Source: UBA9337 sp036584565
GTDB taxonomy: Bacteria > Patescibacteriota > Minisyncoccia > Moranbacterales > UBA9337
NCBI GenBank assembly: GCA_036584565.1
Contig: JAZHDF010000035.1
Span: 1-24,608 of the forward strand
DNA length: 24,608 nucleotides
Direction: 5' to 3'
The number at the start of each line of letters is the position of its first letter. The first letter of the stretch is position 1. Positions 12,858 through 22,700 of this stretch are shown piece by piece. The notes under the pieces were generated by a model. The model searched no databases. It saw only the letters and a program-made list of their open reading frames with translations, and was not told where the DNA came from. The position numbers and the translations under genes are program-made.

Positions 12858-14183
12858 TTATTTGGGCGGATTTATTTTTTTCCTCAAAAAATCCATCTCA
12901 CGAAGGCTGTCTTTATCCAACAAGAAGTAATAATTCTTACCATGCCCTCCGTGCGCCGATTCTACTTCCTCCATTTTATCATTAAACATTTTTTTTATCT
13001 TTACGCTAAAATTGCCATTCTTTCCAACCAATTCCAACTCATCTTCACTATAAATAGCATTATGCACCTTCACTTCAACAAGATTTAAACCTCCCTTTCG
13101 TAACTTCTTACCGTTCGTACTTCGTAGAATTTCCCCCACAAACTGAAATCCGCTCTTATTATGAGAATTATCAAAATTATGCTCGGGCTCCCCGCCCAAA
13201 AGAAATCCGCAAGTATAACCGCGATGAACCAATTCATTCAAATTTTCTTTTTCCGCTTTCAATATCTTGGAATATTTTTTGTCTCCGATCAAAATCACAT
13301 CCAAAACATTTCGATAAGCTCGCACCACTGTCGCCAGATAATAAGGACTTTTGTTACGACCCTCTATTTTAAACGAATCCACCCCCGCCTCCGCTAATTC
13401 TTTTAAATATTCCAGCAGATTTAAGTCTTTACTGTTAAAAAAATAAGTTCCCTGCCGATCTTCTTCCAAATCAATCTCAAACTCTCCCCGATTATCCACC
13501 ACTTTCATATCCTTAATCTCTCCACTCTCTTTGTCTTTAGTTCGTAATTTCGTATTTAATTCGTACTTCGTAGAGAACCCCCATCGACATGGTTGCGAAC
13601 AATCCCCCAAATTAGCGCTCTTATTGCTCATCCATTTGCTCAAAATACAGCGCCCCGAATAACTCACACACATCGCCCCATGAACAAAATACTCCAACTC
13701 CGCTTCAGGCACATTTTTTTTGATTTCCTTGATTTCCTTTAATGTCACTTCACGCGCCAACACCACCCTCTTAACTCCTTGGGAAGCCCAAAATTTTACC
13801 GCCTGCCAATTGGTGGCATTAGCTTGAGTGGAGAGATGGATTTCAACTTTCGGTAAATATTTTTTTACCAAATTCAAGACCCCCGGATCACTCAAGATTA
13901 TTCCGTCAATCGGAATATTTTTTAATCGTAAAAGATGTTTTTCCAATTTTTTTAAATGTCTGTTGTGCGCATAGATATTCAAAGTCACATAAAATTTCTT
14001 TCCCGATTTGTGCGCCAAATCGACTCCTTCTTTTAAAGAAGTAAAATCAAAATCATTAATCCTGGCGCGCAAAGAAAAATCCGGCACCCCGGCATAAACC
14101 GCATCCGCTCCGTAATGCAAAGCGTATTTCATCTTGGAAAAACTCCCCGCCGGCGCCAATAATTCTATATTTCCTTTTTTCAT
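12858..14183 (-). CDS. U32 family peptidase / RNA-hydroxylation-type protein
   Basis: A 441-residue member of the U32 family. Related proteins (RlhA, TrhP, UbiU/V) carry iron-sulfur clusters and act in RNA or ubiquinone hydroxylation, and others were described as collagenase-like peptidases, so the substrate here is open. The N-terminal TIM-barrel part begins ELLAPAGSFSKMKYALHYGADAVY-like. The family signature EYFVHGAMCVSYSGRCILS (near 165-183) and GDCSQPCRW (near 193-201) supply the conserved cysteines. GTYFFNSKDL and DSFKIEGRNKS follow, then a C-terminal beta domain. Two stretches, about residues 204-215 and 352-363, are encoded by copies of a dispersed DNA repeat, and the region after CRW is longer than in family members I recall. 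Confidence 0.88.
   Translation of the reverse strand: MKKGNIELLAPAGSFSKMKYALHYGADAVYAGVPDFSLRARINDFDFTSLKEGVDLAHKSGKKFYVTLNIYAHNRHLKKLEKHLLRLKNIPIDGIILSDPGVLNLVKKYLPKVEIHLSTQANATNWQAVKFWASQGVKRVVLAREVTLKEIKEIKKNVPEAELEYFVHGAMCVSYSGRCILSKWMSNKSANLGDCSQPCRWGFSTKYELNTKLRTKDKESGEIKDMKVVDNRGEFEIDLEEDRQGTYFFNSKDLNLLEYLKELAEAGVDSFKIEGRNKSPYYLATVVRAYRNVLDVILIGDKKYSKILKAEKENLNELVHRGYTCGFLLGGEPEHNFDNSHNKSGFQFVGEILRSTNGKKLRKGGLNLVEVKVHNAIYSEDELELVGKNGNFSVKIKKMFNDKMEEVESAHGGHGKNYYFLLDKDSLREMDFLRKKINPPK
13097..13129. repeat. TTCGTA-type repeat inside the U32 gene, diverged copy
   Basis: This 33-nt stretch shares TTCGTACTTCGTAGA and the TTCGTAA start with the copies at 1598-1631 and 13541-13575. It encodes about residues 352-363 (LRSTNGKKLRKG) in the C-terminal domain, in a reading frame different from that of the other in-gene copy. 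Confidence 0.65.
13541..13575. repeat. TTCGTA-type repeat inside the U32 gene, full copy
   Basis: This 35-nt stretch matches the intergenic copy at 1598-1631 except for a few bases around the centre. It encodes about residues 204-215 (STKYELNTKLRT) just after the conserved CRW motif, and keeps the reading frame open. Confidence 0.85.
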
Positions 14184-14199
14184 AAATAATAAATCTTAC

Positions 14200-14259
14200 T
14201 TAGGGATTACTTAGGGACTAAGTCCCCAATTGGGGACTTAGTCCCTAAGTAATCCCTAA
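14200..14259. repeat. Perfect 60-nt palindrome upstream of the U32 gene
   Basis: Arms of 28 nt flank a central AATT, so all 60 bases equal their own reverse complement. Each arm holds two TTAGGGA units plus CTAAGTCCCC. It lies between the U32 start (14183) and the stop of the NTF2-like gene (14284). It could form a long hairpin or cruciform. There is no strong T run on either side. Confidence 0.9.
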
Positions 14260-14283
14260 ATCTAACTTAAAAAAAATCAAAGT

Positions 14284-14640
14284 TTACAATACATTTGATT
14301 CTCCGCAATGAAAAAAATAGTTACATTTATTATTCGCATTCAACTTAATCAAATACACTCCTCCAAATTTTTTAATTTTATTATTCTTATCTAGGTACTT
14401 CAAACTCCATTTTATAACATATTTATCTCCGTCATTTGAAAATATGTCGCATTTTATATCAATGCTTTTTTGATATATTATATTTCTCCATTCAGATTTC
14501 AATTTGCCAAAATCATCCAACCTTTCAAAAGGCGTTTCCCAATATTCAACATCATTAGAAAAAAGTTCCAACACCTTATCCGCATCATGGTTTTTCCAAG
14601 CAGTTGTAAATTGAAATAACCATTTATTTATTTTTTCCAT
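14284..14640 (-). CDS. SnoaL/NTF2-like small protein
   Basis: A 118-residue protein with the pattern of NTF2-like (SnoaL-type) proteins. An N-terminal helix pair, WLFQFTTAWKNHDADKVLELFSNDVEYWETPF, is followed by strands such as YVIKWSLKYLD and KKFGGVYLIKLN. The fold forms a cone with a pocket, used by many unrelated small-molecule enzymes and binding proteins, so no reaction can be assigned. No signal peptide, so probably cytoplasmic. It lies 39 nt downstream of the ABC permease gene and may share its transcript. Confidence 0.7.
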   Translation of the reverse strand: MEKINKWLFQFTTAWKNHDADKVLELFSNDVEYWETPFERLDDFGKLKSEWRNIIYQKSIDIKCDIFSNDGDKYVIKWSLKYLDKNNKIKKFGGVYLIKLNANNKCNYFFHCGESNVL

Positions 14641-14679
14641 ATTTTAATAAATAATAATTGATAAAACAATTTAACAATT

Positions 14680-15939
14680 TTACTCATACCTTAATGCATC
14701 CAAAGCATGAATCTTGGCCGCTCTCTTGGCCGGCATAATTCCGGTCGCCAAACCCAAAAAAGCGATAAATCCGACCAGGGCGAAAATAAAATAATTAGGA
14801 ATGTAAATAAAGTCAATCGGGGCCAAACCTCTCCTGGCGGAAAAATGATTAAAAATTTCATTTATCATTTCCGCAAAACCGTAACCGGCCAAAAAACCGG
14901 CTGCTCCTCCGACAAAACTGATTATAGCCGCTTCAAAAATAAACATCCTAAAAATATCCACTCGCTTGGCACCCAAAGCCTTTAAAATTCCGACTTCCTT
15001 GGTTCTTTGCAACAAAGAAACGCTCAAAGTATTCAACATCCCCATGGCCGAAATCGACATAATAATTATTCCGAAAACTATCAAAACTATCCTGATTACC
15101 AAAAAAAACATATTGATATCCCGAACTATATCGGTAACACTCTCCGTTTCAAAACCCATAAATTCAATATTCTTTCTTATTTCCTCGATACTTCCGTTTT
15201 CCAAATTAACCGTCACCTTTCCAAACTGTGCCAAATCCACTCCGAATTTTTCCCGCAAACAATCATAGGAAAAATAAGCCACCAGATCATCTCCGTTATC
15301 GGTAATAGCCATTATTTCCGCTTCATTATTGTTGTTTTTCAATTCTTCCCGACGACCGGAATTGGTTTCATCCGAAAGAATAATATCAAAATTTACTCTC
15401 TTGCCCACCGCGTCTTCTCCTTCACCCAAACCCAAAATATTGGCTAATTTTTTGGAAATCACCACTTTACCCTCTCGGCTCATTCCCTCGATTTGTCCGT
15501 ATCGGGGCTGAATATTGAGTAATTTAAGATAATTATCGGTAAGACCGAAAATTATCACATCTGTCTGCGACTCTTGAAAATAAAATTTTCCTCCGGTACT
15601 GACTTGTACAGCCACATCCTCCACCCCGTAAATATTTTTTATTTTTTCGACATTTTCCCGATTGAGAGAAACAAAATTATCCAGACTACTATTGTTAACA
15701 TCAATAATGTTTTCCGGATTGTTTCTAGTCACCTCATCAATCACCATTTTTTGCATCCCAAAACCCACACAGATCAAAAAAGTTACCACTCCGATACCAA
15801 TCGCCACTCCGCCGATAGTCAAAAAAGAACGAAATTTATTAACAAAAATATTTCGATAACCGATCAAAATTATCGACGAAATTTTCATTTTCTGAATTTT
15901 GTATTTTTTATCTTTATTTTTATTTTTGAAAATAAACAT
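14680..15939 (-). CDS. MacB/FtsX-family ABC transporter permease
   Basis: A 419-residue permease of the MacB/LolC/FtsX type. After a lysine-rich start there is one membrane segment (SFLTIGGVAIGIGVVTFLICVGF, about 38-60), a large extracytoplasmic domain (about 65-270) and three C-terminal segments in the FtsX domain, with TKEVGILKALGAKRVDIFRMFIFEAAIISFVGG between them. The LKALGA motif is the contact with the ATPase. The proteins move substrates or transmit force across the membrane rather than import nutrients. The start at 15939 is an ATG; a second ATG at codon 18 (MKISSI) is possible. It follows the ATPase gene by 65 nt. Confidence 0.92.
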   Translation of the reverse strand: MFIFKNKNKDKKYKIQKMKISSIILIGYRNIFVNKFRSFLTIGGVAIGIGVVTFLICVGFGMQKMVIDEVTRNNPENIIDVNNSSLDNFVSLNRENVEKIKNIYGVEDVAVQVSTGGKFYFQESQTDVIIFGLTDNYLKLLNIQPRYGQIEGMSREGKVVISKKLANILGLGEGEDAVGKRVNFDIILSDETNSGRREELKNNNNEAEIMAITDNGDDLVAYFSYDCLREKFGVDLAQFGKVTVNLENGSIEEIRKNIEFMGFETESVTDIVRDINMFFLVIRIVLIVFGIIIMSISAMGMLNTLSVSLLQRTKEVGILKALGAKRVDIFRMFIFEAAIISFVGGAAGFLAGYGFAEMINEIFNHFSARRGLAPIDFIYIPNYFIFALVGFIAFLGLATGIMPAKRAAKIHALDALRYE

Positions 15940-16004
15940 CTCTATTTTTTTTATTCAATTGAATATTAATACGATAAGAAAACTAAATCAACCTTTTGAC
16001 TAAG

Positions 16005-16754
16005 TTAAATTATTTTTTCGATTTCCGTTTTGGCAATATTGTCGAAACTGTGCGCGTTAAGCTCATCGGATATTATTTTTCCATCCACCATCTTGATTAT
16101 TCGAGAAGCGAATTTATATTGACTCTGATCATGTGTTACCATCAAAATTGTTATATTAAATTTTCTATTTATTTCTTGTAACAAGGTCAAAAGAGTGTCT
16201 CCGGCTTTTTGATCCAGATTACCGGTCGGCTCATCGGCAATAATAAAACGAGGATTTAAAAGAAGTGAGCGCGCCAAAGCGATTCGCTGTTGCTGACCTC
16301 CCGATAAATCATAAGGTCGATAATCGGCGAATTTTTCCATTCCCACCAGCTCGATTAACTTGGCCGCTTTTTCTATACCCGAATGGAAGGATCCTCCGGC
16401 AATAACTTCGGGAATAGCCATATTTTCAATGACCGAAAGAGACTTTATCCAAAAAGTTTGCTGCGGAATAAAGCCTACCTTTTCATTCCTAAAATGAGCT
16501 CTCCAGTTTTTGGTATGAGACCAGATTCCTTCTCCGTCAATATAAATTTCTCCTTCGGTCGGCTGCTCCAATCCGTAAATAGTATGCAATAAAGTAGACT
16601 TCCCGCAACCGCTGGGACCGACCAACATTACAAATTCGCCTTCGTAAATCTCAGTATCAATACCAAAAAGAACCGGGATGTCGCTTTCTCCGACATGAAA
16701 ACTTTTTTTAATATTTTCTATTTTTACCGCTGTTTTTTTGTTTATCTGTTCCAT
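16005..16754 (-). CDS. LolD/MacB-type ABC transporter ATPase
   Basis: A 249-residue ATP-binding subunit. It shows Walker A GPSGCGKST (46-54), the Q-loop region ending FIPQQTFWIK, the signature LSGGQQQRIALARSLLLNP (near 148), Walker B FIIADEPTGNLD (near 166) and the switch His in VTHD. The DEPTGNLD form is typical of the LolD/MacB/FtsE group, matching the FtsX-type permease that follows. I chose the ATG at 16754; a TTG at 16769 would add five residues. Its start lies inside the end of the giant surface-protein gene (13-nt overlap), so translation is probably coupled. No strong Shine-Dalgarno is seen. Confidence 0.93.
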   Translation of the reverse strand: MEQINKKTAVKIENIKKSFHVGESDIPVLFGIDTEIYEGEFVMLVGPSGCGKSTLLHTIYGLEQPTEGEIYIDGEGIWSHTKNWRAHFRNEKVGFIPQQTFWIKSLSVIENMAIPEVIAGGSFHSGIEKAAKLIELVGMEKFADYRPYDLSGGQQQRIALARSLLLNPRFIIADEPTGNLDQKAGDTLLTLLQEINRKFNITILMVTHDQSQYKFASRIIKMVDGKIISDELNAHSFDNIAKTEIEKII

Positions 16755-19700
16755 ATTTCTGACAACCAACCGAATTGTTTGGTTGTAGTACCAATAATTA
16801 TTTCCGAAGCGGAAGATTTGGCATTCTCCACAATAATGGTAGAAACTTTTGAGCTTGTAATATTGCCGGCTTCATCGGAAACCTCCGCTTGATAACTGTA
16901 CATTTGTCCCACTTCGGCCGGAATAGTGATTAAGTGATAAGTATTAAGCGGATCCTCTCCTGTTGATTGATCAAATCCTCCCACCGAAGCCCCCTTGGTA
17001 TATTTTACTTTTAATTTGGTCGGCTCGTTTGTTTCTATTTTAACATACATATTGGCCTGAGCGCTCGAACCTCTGCCCAAAACTTTCCCCACCGCTCGGT
17101 TAATCGATATTTCCGGCGGACGAGAATCCGATTTGGTGGTAATCTTTTGCTCAATCGTATCCAGTTCTATCCCGTTTTCATCGGTTCCGAAAATAGTCAA
17201 AACATACTCCCTGGCCGGATCCAAACCTTTCAATTCGGCTTTATGTTCAACCACTCTGGCGTCATCCAAAAAAGTATGAGGGCTACTTTCTTCCGAGCTC
17301 TTAAAACTAATTTTGGTATTGGCTGAAACATTGGTTTTGTATTCGACTAAAACTGTCGGCAAATCGACGTTTTCTACATTTTCAACCCTCACATCGGTAG
17401 CAACCGGTTTTACGGGAGTGGAAAAACTATATTGATCCGAATCAAAAGCATTGGAATCCCCGTCAATACATTCCACTTGCGCCTGATAATTTGTTTCGGC
17501 GCTTAACCCGATAATTTTTTGGACATGCATACTGGAGCTGCTTTCTTCTTGAATCTCGTTGGAGAGAGTGCCGGGACCGTATTTCAAGATACAGGTAGCC
17601 GAAGTATTGGTCTCCCAGGATATATAAGCTGAGTCTAATTTTATATCACCCACACTAAATTCGGAAACTATCGGAGGTGGCAGGGTTTCAAAATTTTCTA
17701 TTTCCGAAGTGCCGATATTTCCATCTTGATCGATATACTTAACCCGATAAAAATATTTCGTTTCAGCTTCCAAACCGTTTATAATCACTTCGTGATCGGT
17801 AACACTGTCAACCTGACCATTCGTTTCTCCCAAAGAAATACTTTTGCCGTATTCCACAAAAGAGCTGGCTACTCGATTTGTTCCCCAATTAAAAGTCGCT
17901 TGAAAAGATTGGACCTCGACCGAAGGTTTTTGAATCAATAATGGAGCGGTGGTATATTTACCGGTAGGAATAATATTTACCGTACTGGAAGCCACCGAGA
18001 GATTATTGGTATTATCTTTGGCTTTTACATAATAATAATATCTTCGACTTTCAAGCTCCGTATCCACATAAGCCGTTCCGGAAGTTGTGGCGATACTTAC
18101 ATAATTTCCGCTTTCTTCGTCTGCTCGATAGATCACATACCCGGCAAAGTTATTGCCATCCGCCCCGACAGGAGGTGTCCATTTTATAGCCACGCTGTAT
18201 TCGGCATTCTCTCTATCAGAAGTATCGAATATCTGAACATTAACCGGAGAACCCGGAGCCGAAGTATCGGCGGTAAAGTCGACAAAAGAGAATAAATTAT
18301 AATCAATGTTTCCCGCTTCATCCTTGGCTACTACATAAAATCTATTGTCGCCTTTTTGAGTGGCAAAAGGTCCGGGGCCGGCAAAAGTCGAGGAGGTTTC
18401 TATCACATTAAAAGCATTGGGCAAAGTATTAACAGTATAATAATATTTCAATTTATTTGCCTCGCCGATAAAAGAAGCCGGCTGATCCCATTCGAAAGAG
18501 AATGAATTTTCCGTCGAATAGGCGGGGTTAACAATCAGATTTTCCGGCGGGGTGGGCGCATCGGCGCTAAAATAATATTCCTGATTGATCGGAATTGAAG
18601 TATTACCGGCATTATCAACCACTCTTAAATATAGCCAGTTTTTTCCGGACTGATAAGCGCCGGTAATATGCTCGGCGTTCGGTATAGTCAGGGAAACATC
18701 GGAAATATTTTCCAAATCAAACCAAACATTCGGATCATCGGCGCCGGTTCTATATTGGATTTTTTGCACACCCGAATGAGCATCGGCGATGTCGTTATTC
18801 CACAAGAATTGATAATTATCTATAGCGGTAAATCCGGCCGGTGTAACGGAAATATCGCTCGGATTGGTTGGCGCAATATTATCCCAACGATAATTGAAAG
18901 CGTTAAAAGCTTGAGCGGGAATCATTCCGGCGTCGTCAACCGCTTTTATCAACAAATAATAATTTTGTCCCGGCGTTAAATTTGAAGCTGTATAATTGGT
19001 GTTGGTCTGATATGTTCCATCGACAAAAGGATCGGTACCCGAGTTAATCCCGAAGTAAACCCAATAACCCACCACGCCCGAACCGCCCGAACCATCAGAA
19101 GCTCCTCCGACAGACTCGGCGCTCGGCCATTCAAAATAAGGATTGTTATGAGCATACCAAGAAGCTGAATCAATCGGAGTCGTTTTGGTATTGTCACTAT
19201 AAGCGCTTACCGCGATAGGGTTGCTTGGCGCTTGAATATCCTGATAATAATTGATTTTATAATCGGTTACCGACGGAGAAAAAATTTGATCTCCCGAAAA
19301 AAGTTCTACCTTTATTTGAATATATTCATTAATCGGACTATTTATGTCATAAATAAATCTATTTGATCCAAAACTTTTTTTATTGATAGCCAAATCCCAA
19401 CTGGACCAATCTGCTTGATCGGCGGATGTTCTCGTATAAACATTAATACTGGTATTTTGCAGAACAACATAACTCATTTCCAAATTGGCCCAGCGATAAA
19501 CGGATAACAAATCGATTGATTCGGAAATATAACTACCTCTCTTTTGAAAAGCTGTCCCGTTTTCTTCGGAACCGACCACATAACTGTACAAACCGTCAAC
19601 ATAAGAGTTGGATCCGTTACCGGCAGTCGACCAAATTCTATTGCCACTCGCAGTACCGATTCCGCCTATATTTATCTGCCCCGGGAAACTGTCGATGGTC

Positions 19701-22700
19701 TCCCAAATATTTTCCGATATTTTGTAACGATAATAAGAATTATTATTTAATCCTCTGGTCAAATATAAATAACCGTCTTTTCCGTCATTTAGAGAGGAAC
19801 CTTCTCCGATAGTCTCCAAAGTATCGGCCATCTGAGACCAACTACCGTCCGCCACATCATATCTCCAAAAAGTACGTTGACTCTGAGCTCGAGTAGAGTA
19901 AATATAGCCGTCTTTATACAAAAGACCCGAACCGCTTCCTTGAGTCCAACCGCTGATAGTCGGCAAAAGCTCCGACCATCTCGATCCGGCTGTCGCCTCG
20001 GTATCATAACGCCACCAATTATTGCTTCCGGATCCCCTGGTTAGATAGATATACCGACTACCATCGTAAATCATAGTCGAGCCTTGTCCGGTCTGAGTCG
20101 GAATTCGATCGGAACTGATAATTTCCCAGCTATTGGAAGCAACCTCGTACTTCATAAAATAATTATTGAGTCCGTCGCTCCTTACTGTTCGAATTGATCC
20201 GGAAGTGAGATAAATCGCCCCTTCATCCTCATTGTAAACCATTGTTGAACCGTTGTAGATTCCTACCGGAATTTTAGCCAAAGCAGTAAATTCGCCGGTC
20301 TGATAATCGTAACGACCGAAAGTATTGTCCGAATATCCTCTGGCCATATAAATATTATTATTTTCATCTCTCGCCAAAGTTGTTCCGTAATAAAAACCGT
20401 AACTGCTCCCGCCCGCCGTATCCGAAGGACCAAAGAAACCCTTTTGCGGAATTTCCCAAGAATTTTCATCGATATTAAATCTGTAAAAAGCCGAAGATGC
20501 TCCACCTCGAATAGCGTAAATATAACCGTCTACCGTTTCCAAAGAAGCTCCGTAGCTCGAACTGGCCGGAATCTGTGGCAACTCCACCCAAACATCCGAA
20601 GCAATGTCGTAACGAAAGAAATTTTGCCGACCCTTACCGCTTAACATATAAACAGATTCGGTTTCTTGATCATAAGCCATAGTTCCACCGTCATAAACTC
20701 CGACCGGAGCTTTGGTTAAAATAGTCCAACTATTTTCGGCAATCGAATATTTGGAAAAATAAGGATAATTATTTCCCTGCAAAGCGTAGATAATATCATT
20801 TTTATCAAAAGCTATATCCGCGCCTTCATAGACTCTTTGTCCTTCACTTTCGTTGGGATTTCCAAAATCGGCATTTCTTAAAGATGTCCAGATATTATTC
20901 TGAGTATCGTAACGGAAAAAAGCGTCGTCATTACCGGGGAAACCGTAAATATAACGACTATTATCATATCGAAGAGCTCCTCCGTAAGTAAAAATTTTAG
21001 GAGCGCTACTCATTGTTTCCCACAAATCATTATCAATATCATAACGCCAAAAATCAGCCACATTATTTCCCCTGGAAGCGTACAAATATCCTTCCGGACC
21101 GGCCACTAAATAACTTCCGTATCTAACTGTTCCCGGAGCGGGAGATAAGGTGCTCCAGGTATCGTTTTCTATATCATAAGAATAAAAAGTGGTTGCATTG
21201 TCGCCCCTTAAAACATAAATTTTATTTTCCGCTTCGACATAAGCCAATCTGGAGCCGTATCTGAAACCGGCCGGAGCATAGGACAATCTTTTTTCATTCC
21301 AAAATCCGGGGACACTGTTTAGGCGAAAGGATCCGTCGCTTTTTACACTCACTCCTTCCGAAACTCCCGCCTGAAAATCAGCTTCGGAAGTCTTTTCCAC
21401 CGAAAGGTAAGGAGAAACTCCTTGATAATTATAAGTAAAGGCGTTCCAAATACCCTCACTCACATTTCCGTCATTATCTTCACTCCTTATTCTCAAATAA
21501 TAATTCCCCGTTTCCATCGCCTCGTTGACCAAATATTCCGGAGAATTCAAAAATAATCCTTCCGTTTGAGGATCAGCGCCCGTATTTGTTCCGAAATAAA
21601 CCCAATAACCTTTTATCCCGGATTCGTTATCGATACCGGAATCCCAATTGAAAAAAGGATGGGCATACTTATATCCTTCCGTGCTATTCAAAGCTTCCCC
21701 GCCGACTTTTTGCGAATAAGCCCTGATTACCGAGGGGTTTTGAGGCTTGTTGTCTTCACTATTGTAAGAAATAGAATAATCAAAAACTGTCGGGGTGTTG
21801 ATTCCGTCAGTTGAATTTAAAGTTATTTTTACTTGAATATAACGATTCCTGGCCGATTGAATTTGATCTCCGTTTAAATTTTCCCAACTTGACCAATTTT
21901 GACTGTCACTACTCGTTCTTGTTTCCACATTAATGGAAGTGTTTGCGGGGGTTTCGCTATTTAAATTTAAAGAAATCCAAGAAGATACAAAGCCTAAATC
22001 CATTTCCTCACTGATATAAGTTCCGGAATTTAAATAATCGCTCGCGCCTAAAGTAAAATTCCAAACATCCACCAGGCCGAAACCGGGGGTGGCCAAAAAA
22101 GAATTATTACCCATATATTCCAAAGATGCTCCGCTGTAAGGACCTCTTTCGTAAGTATAGCGCTGATTGGCCGGTAAAAGTCTCCAAGAATTTCCAACGA
22201 TATCATATTCCCAAGTTTCATCTTTATAATATCCGGCCAAAGCGTAAATTTTTCCGTTATAATAAGTCATATCCGTTCCGTAATATTGAGCAAAAGAAGT
22301 GGGTGCCAATTCTGTCCAGCTATCCGTAGAGATATCGTATTTAAGAAAAGCCGTCTCTCCATCCCCCGGCATTAAATAAAGACTTGTTCCGTCCGATTCC
22401 AACCTTCCGCCGACATAAACCCGATAATCCGCCCCTCCCGAAACTAAAATATCACTCAAATTCTCCCAACTATCACCGGCAATATTGTAACGATAAAAAT
22501 TATTTGATCCGTTTCCTCTACTGACATAAATAAAACCGTCTCCGCTGTTATAAGCCGCGCTACTTCCATAACGCAGAGTTCCGGGAGCGGGAGCCGTAGC
22601 CGACCAACTGTTTCCCGCCACATCATAGCGATAAAAGGTGGTGGAATTATTACCCAAAGGGATATAAATATAACCGTTATGATAAGTTCCTTTGGTGTCA

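Noticed and set aside
12765..13088. Plus-strand ORF opposite the end of the U32 gene
   Set aside because: It is mostly antisense to the conserved peptidase and has no recognisable features.
16755..16769. TTG start for the ABC ATPase
   Set aside because: The in-frame ATG five codons later gives a normal N-terminus and a smaller overlap; nothing favours the TTG.
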